From: Mucilaginibacter sp. cycad4
GTDB lineage: Bacteria > Bacteroidota > Bacteroidia > Sphingobacteriales > Sphingobacteriaceae
DNA: 64,000 nucleotides
Direction: 5' to 3'
Assembly (NCBI RefSeq): GCF_034263275.1
Contig: NZ_CP139559.1
Span: 744,001 to 808,000 of the forward strand
Below the pieces are notes generated by a model that searched no databases, was not told where the DNA came from, and saw nothing but the letters and a program-made list of their open reading frames with translations. Shown here in pieces: positions 7,836 through 16,722 of this stretch (position 1 is the stretch's first letter; the number at the start of each line of letters is the position of its first letter). Made by a program: the position numbers and the translations under genes.

Positions 7836-9053
7836 ATGAGATCATTCATTATCAGTAATGCCACGGTAATTACCCCGTCCGAAGTGCTTCAAAACACATC
7901 GGTTCTGGTTGAGCATGGCATTATTACCCATATAGCTTCACAAATTGACGAGCAACTTGCGGGTTTCAGCATCGATGCAGATGGTGCTATACTGATGCCT
8001 GGCATTATCGATATCCATACTGATGCAATGGATGCCGAGATCGTACCGCGTTCGGGTGCTGATATCCCCATTAATGTAGCTTTTAGGGAACTTGAACGTA
8101 AAATGAGCGGATGCGGCTTTACCACCGTTTATCACTCTATGCACTTAGGTTATGACATGGCCGAATTGAACTCGCGCAGTAAATACACCCGCGATGAGGT
8201 TTTTGAAACCGTTCACAGGGCTTCAAAAGGCAGCACACTTTTAAATAACAAGATCCATTTACGCTTTGAACTATCAGGCGTAAAAGCTTATGAAAACTGC
8301 CTTGAATTGATGGATAAAGGCTATGTGCAGTTACTATCTGTAATGGACCATACACCGGGACAGGGGCAGATCAGCAAGGAATACTTTATAGCCTTTGCCA
8401 TGAAAATGGGTAAATCGGCTGAGGAAGCGGAACAGGCTTTTATTGATAAGCTGGCTATGCCCATTGTTGCAGGTGAGCAACTGGAAGCCATGATCAAACA
8501 CGCGCAGCAATTACATATCCCCGTGGCATCACATGATGATGACAGCGTGGAAAAAGTGGATTATATGCGCGGCTTAGGCATAGATATCTGCGAATTTCCG
8601 ATCACTATGGAAACCGCTCATCATGCTGCCAAATTAGGGATGCATGTGGTTGGCGGTGCTTCAAACATATTAAGGGGCGGCTCGCTTTCGGGCAACCTCA
8701 ACATGAAGGATGCGGTTTTGCAGGGAGCGGTTGATTCGCTTTGCTCTGATTATTACCCGCCTGCCATTATTCACGCTATATTTAAGTTATACAATGAAGA
8801 GGGCATGCTGCTGCCCGAAGCCGTAAAAATGGCTACCCTAAACCCTGCCAAAGCAGTAGGGATCAGCAATCATACCGGCAGTATTGAAACCGGCAAAGAT
8901 GCCGACCTGGTCATCGTAAAACTGTTGGATGGTATCCCGATGGTAACACATACCATTGTAAGGGGGCACATGGTGGCGCAGGCCAGCAATAAAATAAATT
9001 ATAATAAGGACTATCAACCCGATAATAATTTATCATTAACCAATGAGCTATAA
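7836..9053 (+). CDS. phnM: PhnM1, ribose-1-phosphonate-5-triphosphate diphosphatase
   Basis: 405 residues from the ATG at 7836. A longer frame from 7743 runs through the inverted repeat and encodes an implausible basic leader. Amidohydrolase fold: HTD metal motif at about 61-63, DHTPGQ, ASHDDD and CSDYYP are typical of PhnM, which releases pyrophosphate from ribose-1-phosphonate-5-triphosphate to give the PhnJ substrate. The last 11 bases overlap the next gene. A second PhnM is encoded at 16723-17916; the two are clearly different in sequence, so they are not a recent duplication. Confidence 0.92.
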   Translation: MRSFIISNATVITPSEVLQNTSVLVEHGIITHIASQIDEQLAGFSIDADGAILMPGIIDIHTDAMDAEIVPRSGADIPINVAFRELERKMSGCGFTTVYHSMHLGYDMAELNSRSKYTRDEVFETVHRASKGSTLLNNKIHLRFELSGVKAYENCLELMDKGYVQLLSVMDHTPGQGQISKEYFIAFAMKMGKSAEEAEQAFIDKLAMPIVAGEQLEAMIKHAQQLHIPVASHDDDSVEKVDYMRGLGIDICEFPITMETAHHAAKLGMHVVGGASNILRGGSLSGNLNMKDAVLQGAVDSLCSDYYPPAIIHAIFKLYNEEGMLLPEAVKMATLNPAKAVGISNHTGSIETGKDADLVIVKLLDGIPMVTHTIVRGHMVAQASNKINYNKDYQPDNNLSLTNEL

Positions 9054-9849
9054 GCAGGCAACAGCAAGCACCATGGATCTTGCATTTGATGAATATAACA
9101 AAAGGCAGATTTACGAAATTTCGGCTGAACGGAATAGGGAACAGGCATTAGAAACCAGGCCATCCGGTAATTTTATTTATAAAAACGATAGCTGGCAACC
9201 ACTGGAATATGAGGGCTTTGCCGTTGTATCTATGCTGAATGAAAACCCCGGTAATGAGCCGCTTACCAACAGGTTAACCGCCATCCAAAAAGAGCTTAGC
9301 TTAAACCTTTCTCCCCGTAATGCTTTTTACCAGCTCCCTCCTCAAAGTTTTCATCAAACTGTAGCCAATACCTTATCGGCCGATAGGTTCAAACAACAGA
9401 TCCTTTACGCCGGGTTGGAACAAACTTATCCATCTATAGTATCTAAAGCTTTAAACAATATTCCATCTACCGAAGGTGAAGCGCTTATCCGTATGAAAAT
9501 GGCCGGGTTGAGCATTTTTGGTACAGCCATAGGCATTTTGGGCGTTTTTGAGGATGAGGAGGATTACAACCATATCGCTAATTTCCGATCGGCTTTTTAT
9601 GCTGATGAGCAACTGGCAAAGTTGGATGTAAAAATGACCCGGCCTTTCATCGGTCATATCACCTTAACCTACATCGAACAAAACCTCAATAAAAATCAAA
9701 AAGAGCATTTAGCCGGGGTCATTAACGAAATTAACGAAAGCCTGGCCATTGAGGATAACTACTTTAATATAGCAGTTACCGGCCTCAGGAGATATCACCA
9801 CCTCGCCGATTTTAGGAAGAAGGATAACTATCCTGTTCATCAATTTTAA
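9043..9849 (+). CDS. 2H phosphoesterase-like protein of the phn operon
   Basis: 268 residues with two HxT motifs, SFHQTV (His104, Thr106) and GHITLTY (His205, Thr207), the signature of the 2H phosphoesterase superfamily. Members open cyclic phosphates, including ribose 1'',2''-cyclic phosphate in plant and yeast cyclic phosphodiesterases. C-P lyase releases 5-phosphoribosyl 1,2-cyclic phosphate, normally opened by PhnP, which is absent from this locus. The 11-base overlap with phnM1 ties it to the pathway. The proposal that it replaces PhnP is inference from chemistry and position. Confidence 0.75.
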   Translation: MSYKQATASTMDLAFDEYNKRQIYEISAERNREQALETRPSGNFIYKNDSWQPLEYEGFAVVSMLNENPGNEPLTNRLTAIQKELSLNLSPRNAFYQLPPQSFHQTVANTLSADRFKQQILYAGLEQTYPSIVSKALNNIPSTEGEALIRMKMAGLSIFGTAIGILGVFEDEEDYNHIANFRSAFYADEQLAKLDVKMTRPFIGHITLTYIEQNLNKNQKEHLAGVINEINESLAIEDNYFNIAVTGLRRYHHLADFRKKDNYPVHQF

Positions 9850-9863
9850 TCAAATTTTTCCTG

Positions 9864-10511
9864 ATGAAATATTTTGAAAACTACCCGCCGGTTACCGAAC
9901 AGAAGCAAGGACACCAGTTGGGACTGGAACCCTACATTCATCCCACATGTATTGTGCGCCACAGCAGCCTTGGTCCATGGACGGCCCTCGGCGCCGGTAC
10001 CTGGCTGGTGGAATCAACCTTTGGTGATTATAGCTATACCGCAGGCAACGTGCAGATCATTTATTCAGAAATTGGCAAATATTGTTCCATTGCCAATAGT
10101 GTGCGCATCAATCCGGGAAACCATCCGCAATGGCGGGTTACACAGCACCACATGACCTATCGCCGTGCCCATTATGGCTTAGGCGAAGATGACCAGGAGT
10201 TTTTTCAATGGCGCCGCGACCATAAATGTACCATTGGCCATGATGTTTGGATTGGCCATGGCGCGGTGATCATGCCGGGCGTGAGCATTGGCACCGGGGC
10301 AATCATTGGTTCGGAAGCTGTAGTAACCAAGGATGTTGGCCCTTATGAAATAGCGGTGGGCGTTGCTGCCAAAGTGATCAAAAAGCGCTTTAACGATACC
10401 ACTATTGAAAAGCTGCTTGCCAGCGAATGGTGGGATTGGGACCGCGAGACCCTGGAACAAAACTTTAACGATCTGTTCAATTTAGAAGTATTCATTGATA
10501 AGTACTGTTAA
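9864..10511 (+). CDS. Hexapeptide-repeat transferase of the phn cluster
   Basis: 215 residues forming a left-handed beta-helix acyltransferase: repeated hexapeptide units (for example TIGHDVWIGHGAVIMPGVSI and IGTGAIIGSEAVV), an extended loop NPGNHPQWRVTQHHM with histidines, and a C-terminal WWDW patch. A hexapeptide-repeat family of this kind is often found with C-P lyase genes. The substrate is unknown; acetylation of aminophosphonates, as PhnO does with a different fold, is one possibility. Lies 15 bases after the 2H gene and 9 bases before the first PhnD-like gene. Confidence 0.8.
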   Translation: MKYFENYPPVTEQKQGHQLGLEPYIHPTCIVRHSSLGPWTALGAGTWLVESTFGDYSYTAGNVQIIYSEIGKYCSIANSVRINPGNHPQWRVTQHHMTYRRAHYGLGEDDQEFFQWRRDHKCTIGHDVWIGHGAVIMPGVSIGTGAIIGSEAVVTKDVGPYEIAVGVAAKVIKKRFNDTTIEKLLASEWWDWDRETLEQNFNDLFNLEVFIDKYC

Positions 10512-10519
10512 ACATCACC

Positions 10520-11434
10520 ATGAAAAAACTGATCACTGTTCTTGCCCTCATTGCCTTAACGGCATTTTCGGCCTGCAAAAACAAAACCGCGCTGGATAGC
10601 AATGGCATGCCCCAAACATTGACCATAGCCGTTGTACAGGCCGAGGGTATTGATGAGATCAAAAAGATCCGTGAACAAATGCGCGACTATCTGCAGGAAA
10701 AACTCAAAATACCGGTGGAGCTAATCTACAGTAATGATTATACCGGGGTGATAGAAGCGTTGAGGGCTAACAAAGCACACATGGCTGATATGCAGCCTTT
10801 TGCTTATGTTATTGCCTCCCGTACACTTAAACTTAATCCACTGGTTACGCTGGGCAATAATGGAAAACCAACTACTTATAAAAGTGTGATCATGGCCAAC
10901 GCGCATGGTAGTATCAAAACTATGGATGATGTGAAGGCGCGCGCAAAAAAACTGACCCTCGCTTTTGTGGAGCCGGCATCGGCTTCAGGTCATTTGATAC
11001 CCAGGGCCTATCTAAATTCTATCGGTCTTAATCCTGATACAGCTTTCAAACAAACCATTTTTGCGGGTAACCACCTCACTTCAGTATTGTCGGTAAAATC
11101 GGGTAAAGTTGATATTGGTTGTACAACTAATCTTGTTTTTATGCTGATGACCAAGGCTAAAATGATCAACGATGGTGATATCAGGGTGCTTTGGACGTCA
11201 GACCCCATCGTAAGCGACCCTATCGTTGTCAAAAGCGACATTAATAAAGATCTCCAAAAACGTATTCAGCAGGCATATCTTGATATGAACAAGGAGCGCC
11301 CGGATATCCTGAAGGCCTACGTGAAAATCTTTATAAAAGATACCACCCGCCGCAGTTATATGGTAGCTAATGATACCCTGTATAACGGCTTGCGGAAAAT
11401 TGCAGGCAGCATTAAAAGTTTAAAAGCAAACTAA
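10520..11434 (+). CDS. phnD: PhnD-like phosphonate-binding lipoprotein 1
   Basis: 304 residues. N-terminal signal ending in the lipobox FSAC (Cys near 19), then a type II periplasmic binding protein of the PhnD family, with the ligand-loop motif EPASASGHLIPRAYL. It would capture phosphonates for PhnC/PhnE. After the lipid Cys there is no acidic surface-export signal, so a periplasm-facing anchor is expected. First of three consecutive paralogues; one base separates it from the next. Confidence 0.88.
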   Translation: MKKLITVLALIALTAFSACKNKTALDSNGMPQTLTIAVVQAEGIDEIKKIREQMRDYLQEKLKIPVELIYSNDYTGVIEALRANKAHMADMQPFAYVIASRTLKLNPLVTLGNNGKPTTYKSVIMANAHGSIKTMDDVKARAKKLTLAFVEPASASGHLIPRAYLNSIGLNPDTAFKQTIFAGNHLTSVLSVKSGKVDIGCTTNLVFMLMTKAKMINDGDIRVLWTSDPIVSDPIVVKSDINKDLQKRIQQAYLDMNKERPDILKAYVKIFIKDTTRRSYMVANDTLYNGLRKIAGSIKSLKAN

Positions 11435-11435
11435 T

Positions 11436-12356
11436 ATGAAAGCATTTATGCATTTTTTGCTGGCTGCACTGGTTACGGTAACCATCGGCAGCTGCAAAAA
11501 CAAGGCCGACCTGGATGCCAGTGGTGTACCCGGTAAATTACTCATCGGATCGTATGGGGGCGATAACCCGGCTCAATATCGCACTGCGCTTGATCCTTTT
11601 GCCGCCTATCTCTCCAAAAAATTAGGCATGGAAGTAGAGTTTTTTTACACTACCGATTATCCGGCACTGATTGAAGCCATGCGATCAAAAAAAATCCACA
11701 TGGCGCATTTAACGCCTTATGCGTATATCCTGGCCATGCAAAAGCCCGGGTTGATGCCTATTGTAACGCTGGGTATCCATGGCAAGGCCACCATATACCA
11801 CAGTATTATTTTTACCAACAAAAAAACAGGCCTTAAAACCATGGCCGATGTTAAAGCCCGCGCTAAGGATCTTACGCTTTGTTTTGCCGATCCGGCTTCT
11901 ACATCAGGACATCTTATTCCCCGTGGATACCTTGACTCCATTGGGCTCGACCCTGATAAGGCTTTTAAGGAAACCATGTTTGCCGGAAGCCACGCAGCGT
12001 CAATTTTAAGCGTTAAGTCGGAAAAGGTAGATGTGGGCTGCTCCACCAGTGAGCTTGCTTTAGATAAACTGATCCGTGAGCATATTGTTAAGCGTGAGGA
12101 TATTGTGATATTGTGGACGTCGCCGCCCATCGTAAATGACGCCATCGCCATACGTGATGACCTGAACAAGGACTTTATTAAAAAAGTACAGCAGGCTTAC
12201 CTTACCGCCAACCGCGACGATTTTGAAGCCTTTAAAAAATACGTTTTACTGTACTGGCCCAATCCGCAGGATATGGCTTACGTGTCCGTGCAGGATTCTG
12301 CATATAACAGCTTGCGTAAAATTGCGGGAAGTATAAAAGATCTGAAATCAAAATAA
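11436..12356 (+). CDS. phnD: PhnD-like phosphonate-binding lipoprotein 2
   Basis: 306 residues, lipobox IGSC followed by KNKADLDASG, which closely resembles the mature N-terminus of its two neighbours. Ligand-loop motif DPASTSGHLIPRGYL. Same PhnD fold and predicted periplasmic role. It shares the C-terminal phrase SLRKIAGSIK with paralogue 1, showing descent by tandem duplication, yet the ligand-side loops differ enough that specificities may have diverged. Confidence 0.88.
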   Translation: MKAFMHFLLAALVTVTIGSCKNKADLDASGVPGKLLIGSYGGDNPAQYRTALDPFAAYLSKKLGMEVEFFYTTDYPALIEAMRSKKIHMAHLTPYAYILAMQKPGLMPIVTLGIHGKATIYHSIIFTNKKTGLKTMADVKARAKDLTLCFADPASTSGHLIPRGYLDSIGLDPDKAFKETMFAGSHAASILSVKSEKVDVGCSTSELALDKLIREHIVKREDIVILWTSPPIVNDAIAIRDDLNKDFIKKVQQAYLTANRDDFEAFKKYVLLYWPNPQDMAYVSVQDSAYNSLRKIAGSIKDLKSK

Positions 12357-12383
12357 GTAACCGGTTTTAAATAGCATATAACG

Positions 12384-13310
12384 ATGAAGAAGCTGATTGC
12401 AAGCCTGTTTTTTTTAAGCATACTGCTGATATTCTGTAGCTGCCATAACAGCATTGATTTGGATGCCAACGGTATTCCGGGTAAGCTGGTTATTGCTCAT
12501 TATGGTACTGACGATCCCGGAGCACTTAAAAGCGCTGCTAAACCATTTCAGCAATATCTTCAGAAAAAGCTGGGGATGCCGGTGGAGTTCATTTACACTA
12601 ATGATTATACGTCGGTTATTGAAGCTTTAAAGACTAAGAAAACGCATATTGCTTACCTTAGTCCTTTTTCGTATGTACTGGCTTCGCAAAAACATGATAT
12701 TACCCCTATTATAACAACAGGCGAAAATGGGAAGCAATCCATGTATCACAGTACCATTTTCACCAATACTCACAGTGGCATTAACAGCATTGCCGATTTG
12801 AAGGCGAAGGCCAAATACATAACCCTTTGTTTTGCGGATCCGGCATCAACTTCGGGACATTTAATACCCCGCGCGTACCTTACCACAGTGGGCTTAAACC
12901 CGGATAAAAACGCTTTTAAAGAAACCATTTTTGCCGGCAGCCACGTTACTTCGGTGCTTTCGGTAGCCTCGGGTAAAATTGATGTTGGTTGCGCTGCTAC
13001 CGAATATGGTTTGGAGATTGCAGAGCGTAAAGGTTTGGTGAAAAAAGATCAGATCAGGGTGCTATGGCAGTCTCAACCTATTGTAGGCAGCCCGATTGTT
13101 GCGCGTAACGACCTTAATAAGGAGTTTGTTAAAAAGATCCAGAACTTATACCTGAACCTGGCCAAAGATGAGCCGGGTATTTTTTTGACCTATATGAAAC
13201 TGTTGCATACAAAACCCGAAAACTATTCATACATGACTGTGCAGGATTCGATGTATAACGGCATCAGGTCAATAGCATCCGGAATTAAAGACCTAAGCGT
13301 AATTAAGTGA
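12384..13310 (+). CDS. phnD: PhnD-like phosphonate-binding lipoprotein 3
   Basis: 308 residues, lipobox FCSC near residue 20, mature start HNSIDLDANG. Ligand-loop motif DPASTSGHLIPRAYL. Third of the tandem set, 27 bases after paralogue 2. All three precede a single ATPase gene and two permease genes, so they probably feed one transporter with different ligands (phosphonates, phosphite or methylphosphonate cannot be distinguished by eye). A hairpin repeat separates it from phnC. Confidence 0.88.
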   Translation: MKKLIASLFFLSILLIFCSCHNSIDLDANGIPGKLVIAHYGTDDPGALKSAAKPFQQYLQKKLGMPVEFIYTNDYTSVIEALKTKKTHIAYLSPFSYVLASQKHDITPIITTGENGKQSMYHSTIFTNTHSGINSIADLKAKAKYITLCFADPASTSGHLIPRAYLTTVGLNPDKNAFKETIFAGSHVTSVLSVASGKIDVGCAATEYGLEIAERKGLVKKDQIRVLWQSQPIVGSPIVARNDLNKEFVKKIQNLYLNLAKDEPGIFLTYMKLLHTKPENYSYMTVQDSMYNGIRSIASGIKDLSVIK

Positions 13311-13312
13311 TG

Positions 13313-13437
13313 GTTCATGGTTGATAGTTCATGGTTCAAAGAATGGGTTCATAGTTGATGGTTCATAGATCGTAGTAAAGGGTTTGATAGATTGTTATGA
13401 TTCTTATTCATTTATCCATGAACTATCAACCATGAAC
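13313..13437. repeat. Hairpin repeat between phnD3 and phnC
   Basis: Perfect 22-base inverted arms at 13313-13334 and 13416-13437 (core ggttgatagttcatgg) enclose about 80 bases that contain further copies of ggttcatag and gttgatggttcatag. A second element with the same vocabulary lies at 29630-29757. Likely a dispersed repeat family. Its position inside the transport operon could influence transcript stability. Confidence 0.7.
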
Positions 13438-13464
13438 AAGACAGTACATTAAAGCATAAGCACA

Positions 13465-14265
13465 ATGATTGAAGTAAAAGGTTTAACCAAAACATTGCCC
13501 AATGGGCGTAAGCTGTTAAACGGTATCGATTTTACCGTAAAAAAAGGAGAATTTGTGGGGATCCTGGGACCAAGCGGGGCCGGGAAAACGCTTACGCTGC
13601 GATGCCTCAATGGTTTATTAAAACCCGATGAAGGTTCGGTATTGGTAGAGGATGAACATGGCAAAAAGAATGATATCTGCCGGATCAACAAAAAACAATT
13701 GCGCCACGTTCGCGAGCGGATAGGGGTGATTTTCCAGGGATACCATTTGGTGAAACGTCTTACGGTGTTGGAGAATGTGATGATTGGACGATTGGGGCAG
13801 ATCAGTACATTCCGGAGCCTGGTTTATGGTTTTACCGATAAAGAGGCCGAGGAAGCGCTCCTGGCACTGGAAAAAGTAAAGATGGCGCACCTGGCGCAAA
13901 ACCGTACCGGCAGTTTAAGCGGCGGTGAAATGCAGCGCGTAGCTATTGCAAGGGCTATATTCCAGTCGCCTATGTTGTTGCTGGCTGATGAGCCGATTTC
14001 TAATCTCGACCCAAGCAACGCCAAGGTAATCATGAAGCTGATCCGCCCGTTATCAGAAAATATCCCTGTTGTAGGCGTTTTTCATCAGCCCGAAATGACT
14101 GCAAAATATTGTACCCGCGTTATCGCCATAAAAGATGGCCAGGTTATTTATGATGGCGACCCCAAACTATCCAACCAAACCCTTGAAGATATCTATGGCG
14201 AAGAACTGGCGCAAATGGAACAGCATGAGCATAGTGTGCCAACACCCGAAATTGTAAAGATATGA
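13465..14265 (+). CDS. phnC: Phosphonate ABC transporter ATPase PhnC
   Basis: 266 residues, family about 260. Walker A GPSGAGKT (about 32-39), signature LSGGEMQR, Walker B LLLADEPISNLDP and the switch region FHQPE, where the His found in most ABC proteins is kept. Energises import through the PhnE permeases on the cytosolic face. Its end overlaps phnE1 by four bases (ATGA), indicating translational coupling. Confidence 0.93.
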   Translation: MIEVKGLTKTLPNGRKLLNGIDFTVKKGEFVGILGPSGAGKTLTLRCLNGLLKPDEGSVLVEDEHGKKNDICRINKKQLRHVRERIGVIFQGYHLVKRLTVLENVMIGRLGQISTFRSLVYGFTDKEAEEALLALEKVKMAHLAQNRTGSLSGGEMQRVAIARAIFQSPMLLLADEPISNLDPSNAKVIMKLIRPLSENIPVVGVFHQPEMTAKYCTRVIAIKDGQVIYDGDPKLSNQTLEDIYGEELAQMEQHEHSVPTPEIVKI

Positions 14266-15059
14266 CCGGGCAGGCCACATACAGTTTTAAGCGGTACCGC
14301 AAATTTGTGCTCCCGCTGATAGCACTCATCGCCGTAACCGAAGGAGCAGCGATAGTTTGCGGCGCTACGTTTGATAAGCTGGAAACAGGTCTTATTAAAG
14401 GTATTTCCTTTTTGCAGTTTTTGTTTCCTCCTGATTGGGCTGCCTTTAAGGATATGATTGAGCCGGCCTTTCAATCCATTATCATTGCGCTGTTAGGTAC
14501 TATATTCGGTACCATACTTTCAGTTGCATTTGCCATGCTGGCAGCTTCCAATATCTCGCACAGCTGGGTACGCAATATGGCCCGTTTCCTGATAGGGCTG
14601 GAGCGCTCGGTACCCGAAATAGTGATCCTGTTATTGCTGATAGCCGCTTTTGGTTTAGGCTCGATGCCGGGCATTGTGGCGTTATCATTAGGCTGTATTG
14701 GTATGCTGGGCAAATTATTAGCCGATATTATTGAAGAGATAGACCCGGTAATGATCGAATCGATGGAGTCATTAGGCGCCAATAAACTGCAGATCATCTG
14801 GTTTGGGGTAATGCCGCAAATTATACCCAGTCTTATTTCATATTCGCTGTTCAGGTTTGAGATCAATATCCGCTTATCGGTAATATTAGGAGCAATTGGT
14901 GCCGGCGGCATAGGTTATGAGCTTGATTATTCGTTCAGTATGCTGCAGTATCACCGGGCATCAACGGCTATGATCGTGATTGTACTCATGATCTTCGGTA
15001 CCGAGCGGTTATCATACCTGTTAAGGAAAAAATTTAAAGTAGAGGGGGCATTGCAATGA
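14262..15059 (+). CDS. phnE: Phosphonate ABC transporter permease PhnE1
   Basis: 265 residues with about six membrane segments. The cytoplasmic coupling loop ESMESLGANKLQIIWFGVMPQIIPS matches the EAA motif of binding-protein-dependent permeases, and IRLSVILGAIGAGGIGYEL is typical of PhnE. Coupled by ATGA overlaps to phnC before and phnE2 after, so the two permeases probably form a heterodimer. Confidence 0.92.
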   Translation: MTGQATYSFKRYRKFVLPLIALIAVTEGAAIVCGATFDKLETGLIKGISFLQFLFPPDWAAFKDMIEPAFQSIIIALLGTIFGTILSVAFAMLAASNISHSWVRNMARFLIGLERSVPEIVILLLLIAAFGLGSMPGIVALSLGCIGMLGKLLADIIEEIDPVMIESMESLGANKLQIIWFGVMPQIIPSLISYSLFRFEINIRLSVILGAIGAGGIGYELDYSFSMLQYHRASTAMIVIVLMIFGTERLSYLLRKKFKVEGALQ

Positions 15060-15868
15060 GTACGGTCGACATTACTATGCCTTCAAAAAGATATAAACAA
15101 AAGGCAACCATTTTTATGGTATCGGCTATTCTCATATCAATAGCCTGTATTTACCTGAACTTTAACCCCATAATGTTCTTTACGGAGTTTCATTATGTGC
15201 GTGATCTGCTTGGCGAAATGTTTATGCCCAATTACCAGATGCTGTATGAAAATACATCTACAGGCGTATCCATATTGCAAACGCTGTCCATGGCGTTTTT
15301 AGGTACATTGTATGGTGGCCTCCTGGCTTTTGTACTGGCCTTTTTAGCGGCATCCAACACTATGCCTTATAAAGCTGTGCGCATTGTAACGCAGGTGTTT
15401 GTATCTATGCTGCGGGTTATACCGGCATTGGTGGTAGTGCTTATATTCGTGATAGCAGTTGGGCCGGGATCCTTTTCGGGTGTGCTTACACTGGTTATTG
15501 TTACCATAGGGTCGTTTGGCAAACTTTTTACAGAAATTATTGAAAATGCGGAGAGCGGCCCGGGTGAAGCCATATTTTCGGTAGGGGCAAGCAGGCTACA
15601 GGTTATCCGGTATTCCATTATTCCTCAAATTATGCCTTCATTTATAGCAAACCTGCTGTATGCCTTTGATGTGAACATGCGTGCGGCAATTAGCCTGGGT
15701 ATTTTTGGGGGTGGAGGTATTGGCTTTCAATTGCAGATGGCCAAAAGTGTGCTGCACTATAAAGACGTTACCGCGCTTATCACTATTATCATTGTACTGG
15801 TTATTTTAGTTGAAAAGCTTTCGGACTATTTGAGGAAGAAGATCTTGGGGGAAGGGAAGTTGAGGTGA
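15056..15868 (+). CDS. phnE: Phosphonate ABC transporter permease PhnE2
   Basis: 270 residues, about six membrane segments, coupling loop EAIFSVGASRLQVIRYSIIP and MRAAISLGIFGGGGIGFQL near the C-terminus. Distinct from PhnE1, consistent with a heterodimeric channel. Last gene of the compact transport operon; an 850-base gap with GC-rich hairpins and repeats follows. Confidence 0.92.
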   Translation: MSTVDITMPSKRYKQKATIFMVSAILISIACIYLNFNPIMFFTEFHYVRDLLGEMFMPNYQMLYENTSTGVSILQTLSMAFLGTLYGGLLAFVLAFLAASNTMPYKAVRIVTQVFVSMLRVIPALVVVLIFVIAVGPGSFSGVLTLVIVTIGSFGKLFTEIIENAESGPGEAIFSVGASRLQVIRYSIIPQIMPSFIANLLYAFDVNMRAAISLGIFGGGGIGFQLQMAKSVLHYKDVTALITIIIVLVILVEKLSDYLRKKILGEGKLR

Positions 15869-16300
15869 TTGTTGGGTGGGTGGTTGACTGGATAAGTGGT
15901 CTGAATCAGAATTAAAGAATTTTCAGAATTAAGAGATGCCACCACCCGGCTCCAGCCGGGCGGCAGTTATTTCCAGGCCTCTGGCGCGTCATGCGGTGGT
16001 ACGTCGGCCAAAGGCCGTTTGATACTTGCCGGTCGGCGATAATACCGGCCATGAGCTAATATTTTTAGTGAATCTTTCGTGTTAATTCTCTGTTGTGTTA
16101 AGTAATTGATTTTCAGTTATATATTTAGAAAGTTATCGAAATGTGTTAACCCTGTTAACCCCTGTTACAGTCTGTGATCGGTGTTATTAACGTACCGCAT
16201 GATTTGATAAATATCGTTTCTGATTGAATAGGTAAGTAGCAAGGCAAAACGAGCGCAAGCTGGAATGGTTGATCGGGTTGAAAAAACTATTTCATACGAG

Positions 16301-16356
16301 GAACGGAGCAATCGCATGCTATACAGAGCGATTTTGCTTCCGTGCGATTGCTTCGT
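16301..16356. repeat. Short inverted repeat (gaacggagcaatcgca type)
   Basis: Left arm gaacggagcaatcgca (16301-16316) and right arm tgcgattgcttcgttc (16343-16358 region) are reverse complements apart from one base. The wording closely resembles the gaggaacgaagcaatcgc repeat that recurs in many Bacteroidota genomes. Probably a small non-autonomous dispersed repeat. Confidence 0.6.
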
Positions 16357-16424
16357 TCTTTATAATGACATGATTTTAAGTTGTTGATTATTAGGTATGT
16401 TTTTCGATCGGCTTTATAAGCTTG

Positions 16425-16538
16425 AGCGTTCCCGTTAGCTAACGGGCCGGGCTCACGTTACAAGTCCTCGCTTTTCCTGCCCGCAAAGCCAACCCGCACT
16501 GTGGGCTTTCACTGCAACCCCTAACGCGGCCCCGCACA
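16425..16538. repeat. GC-rich intergenic repeat (gcgttcccg ... cccctaacgc)
   Basis: Begins with gcgttcccg, contains the perfect palindrome CCCGTTAGCTAACGGG (16431-16446), a second stem built on aaagcc/ggcttt, and ends in cccctaacgc. The layout matches, from memory, a repeat common between genes in Bacteroidota. The function is unknown. Confidence 0.5.
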
Positions 16539-16722
16539 ACATCCCTAAAATACATTTTACATGTCATAACGATTTTTTTTCAGGTTGCCTTGATGTTTAC
16601 TCGTATGATATCTTTAAGAAAGCTACTCACCCAATCAACTAAATCAACCTCTCACCTCAACCTAATATCGCGCTAACAATTGAAATATATTTTTACCATC
16701 GATAAAATATATTAATAATTAA

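Larger units (their letters stand above)
15869..16722. other. Repeat-rich gap between phnE2 and phnM2
   Basis: 854 bases without a credible gene. It holds a perfect hairpin CCCGGCT-CC-AGCCGGG at 15945-15960 followed by further GC-rich stems to about 16060, a short inverted repeat at about 16301-16356, and a third element at about 16425-16538 starting gcgttcccg and ending cccctaacgc. The multiple structured elements suggest a site where non-coding repeats have accumulated, splitting the phn locus into two transcription units. Confidence 0.7.
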
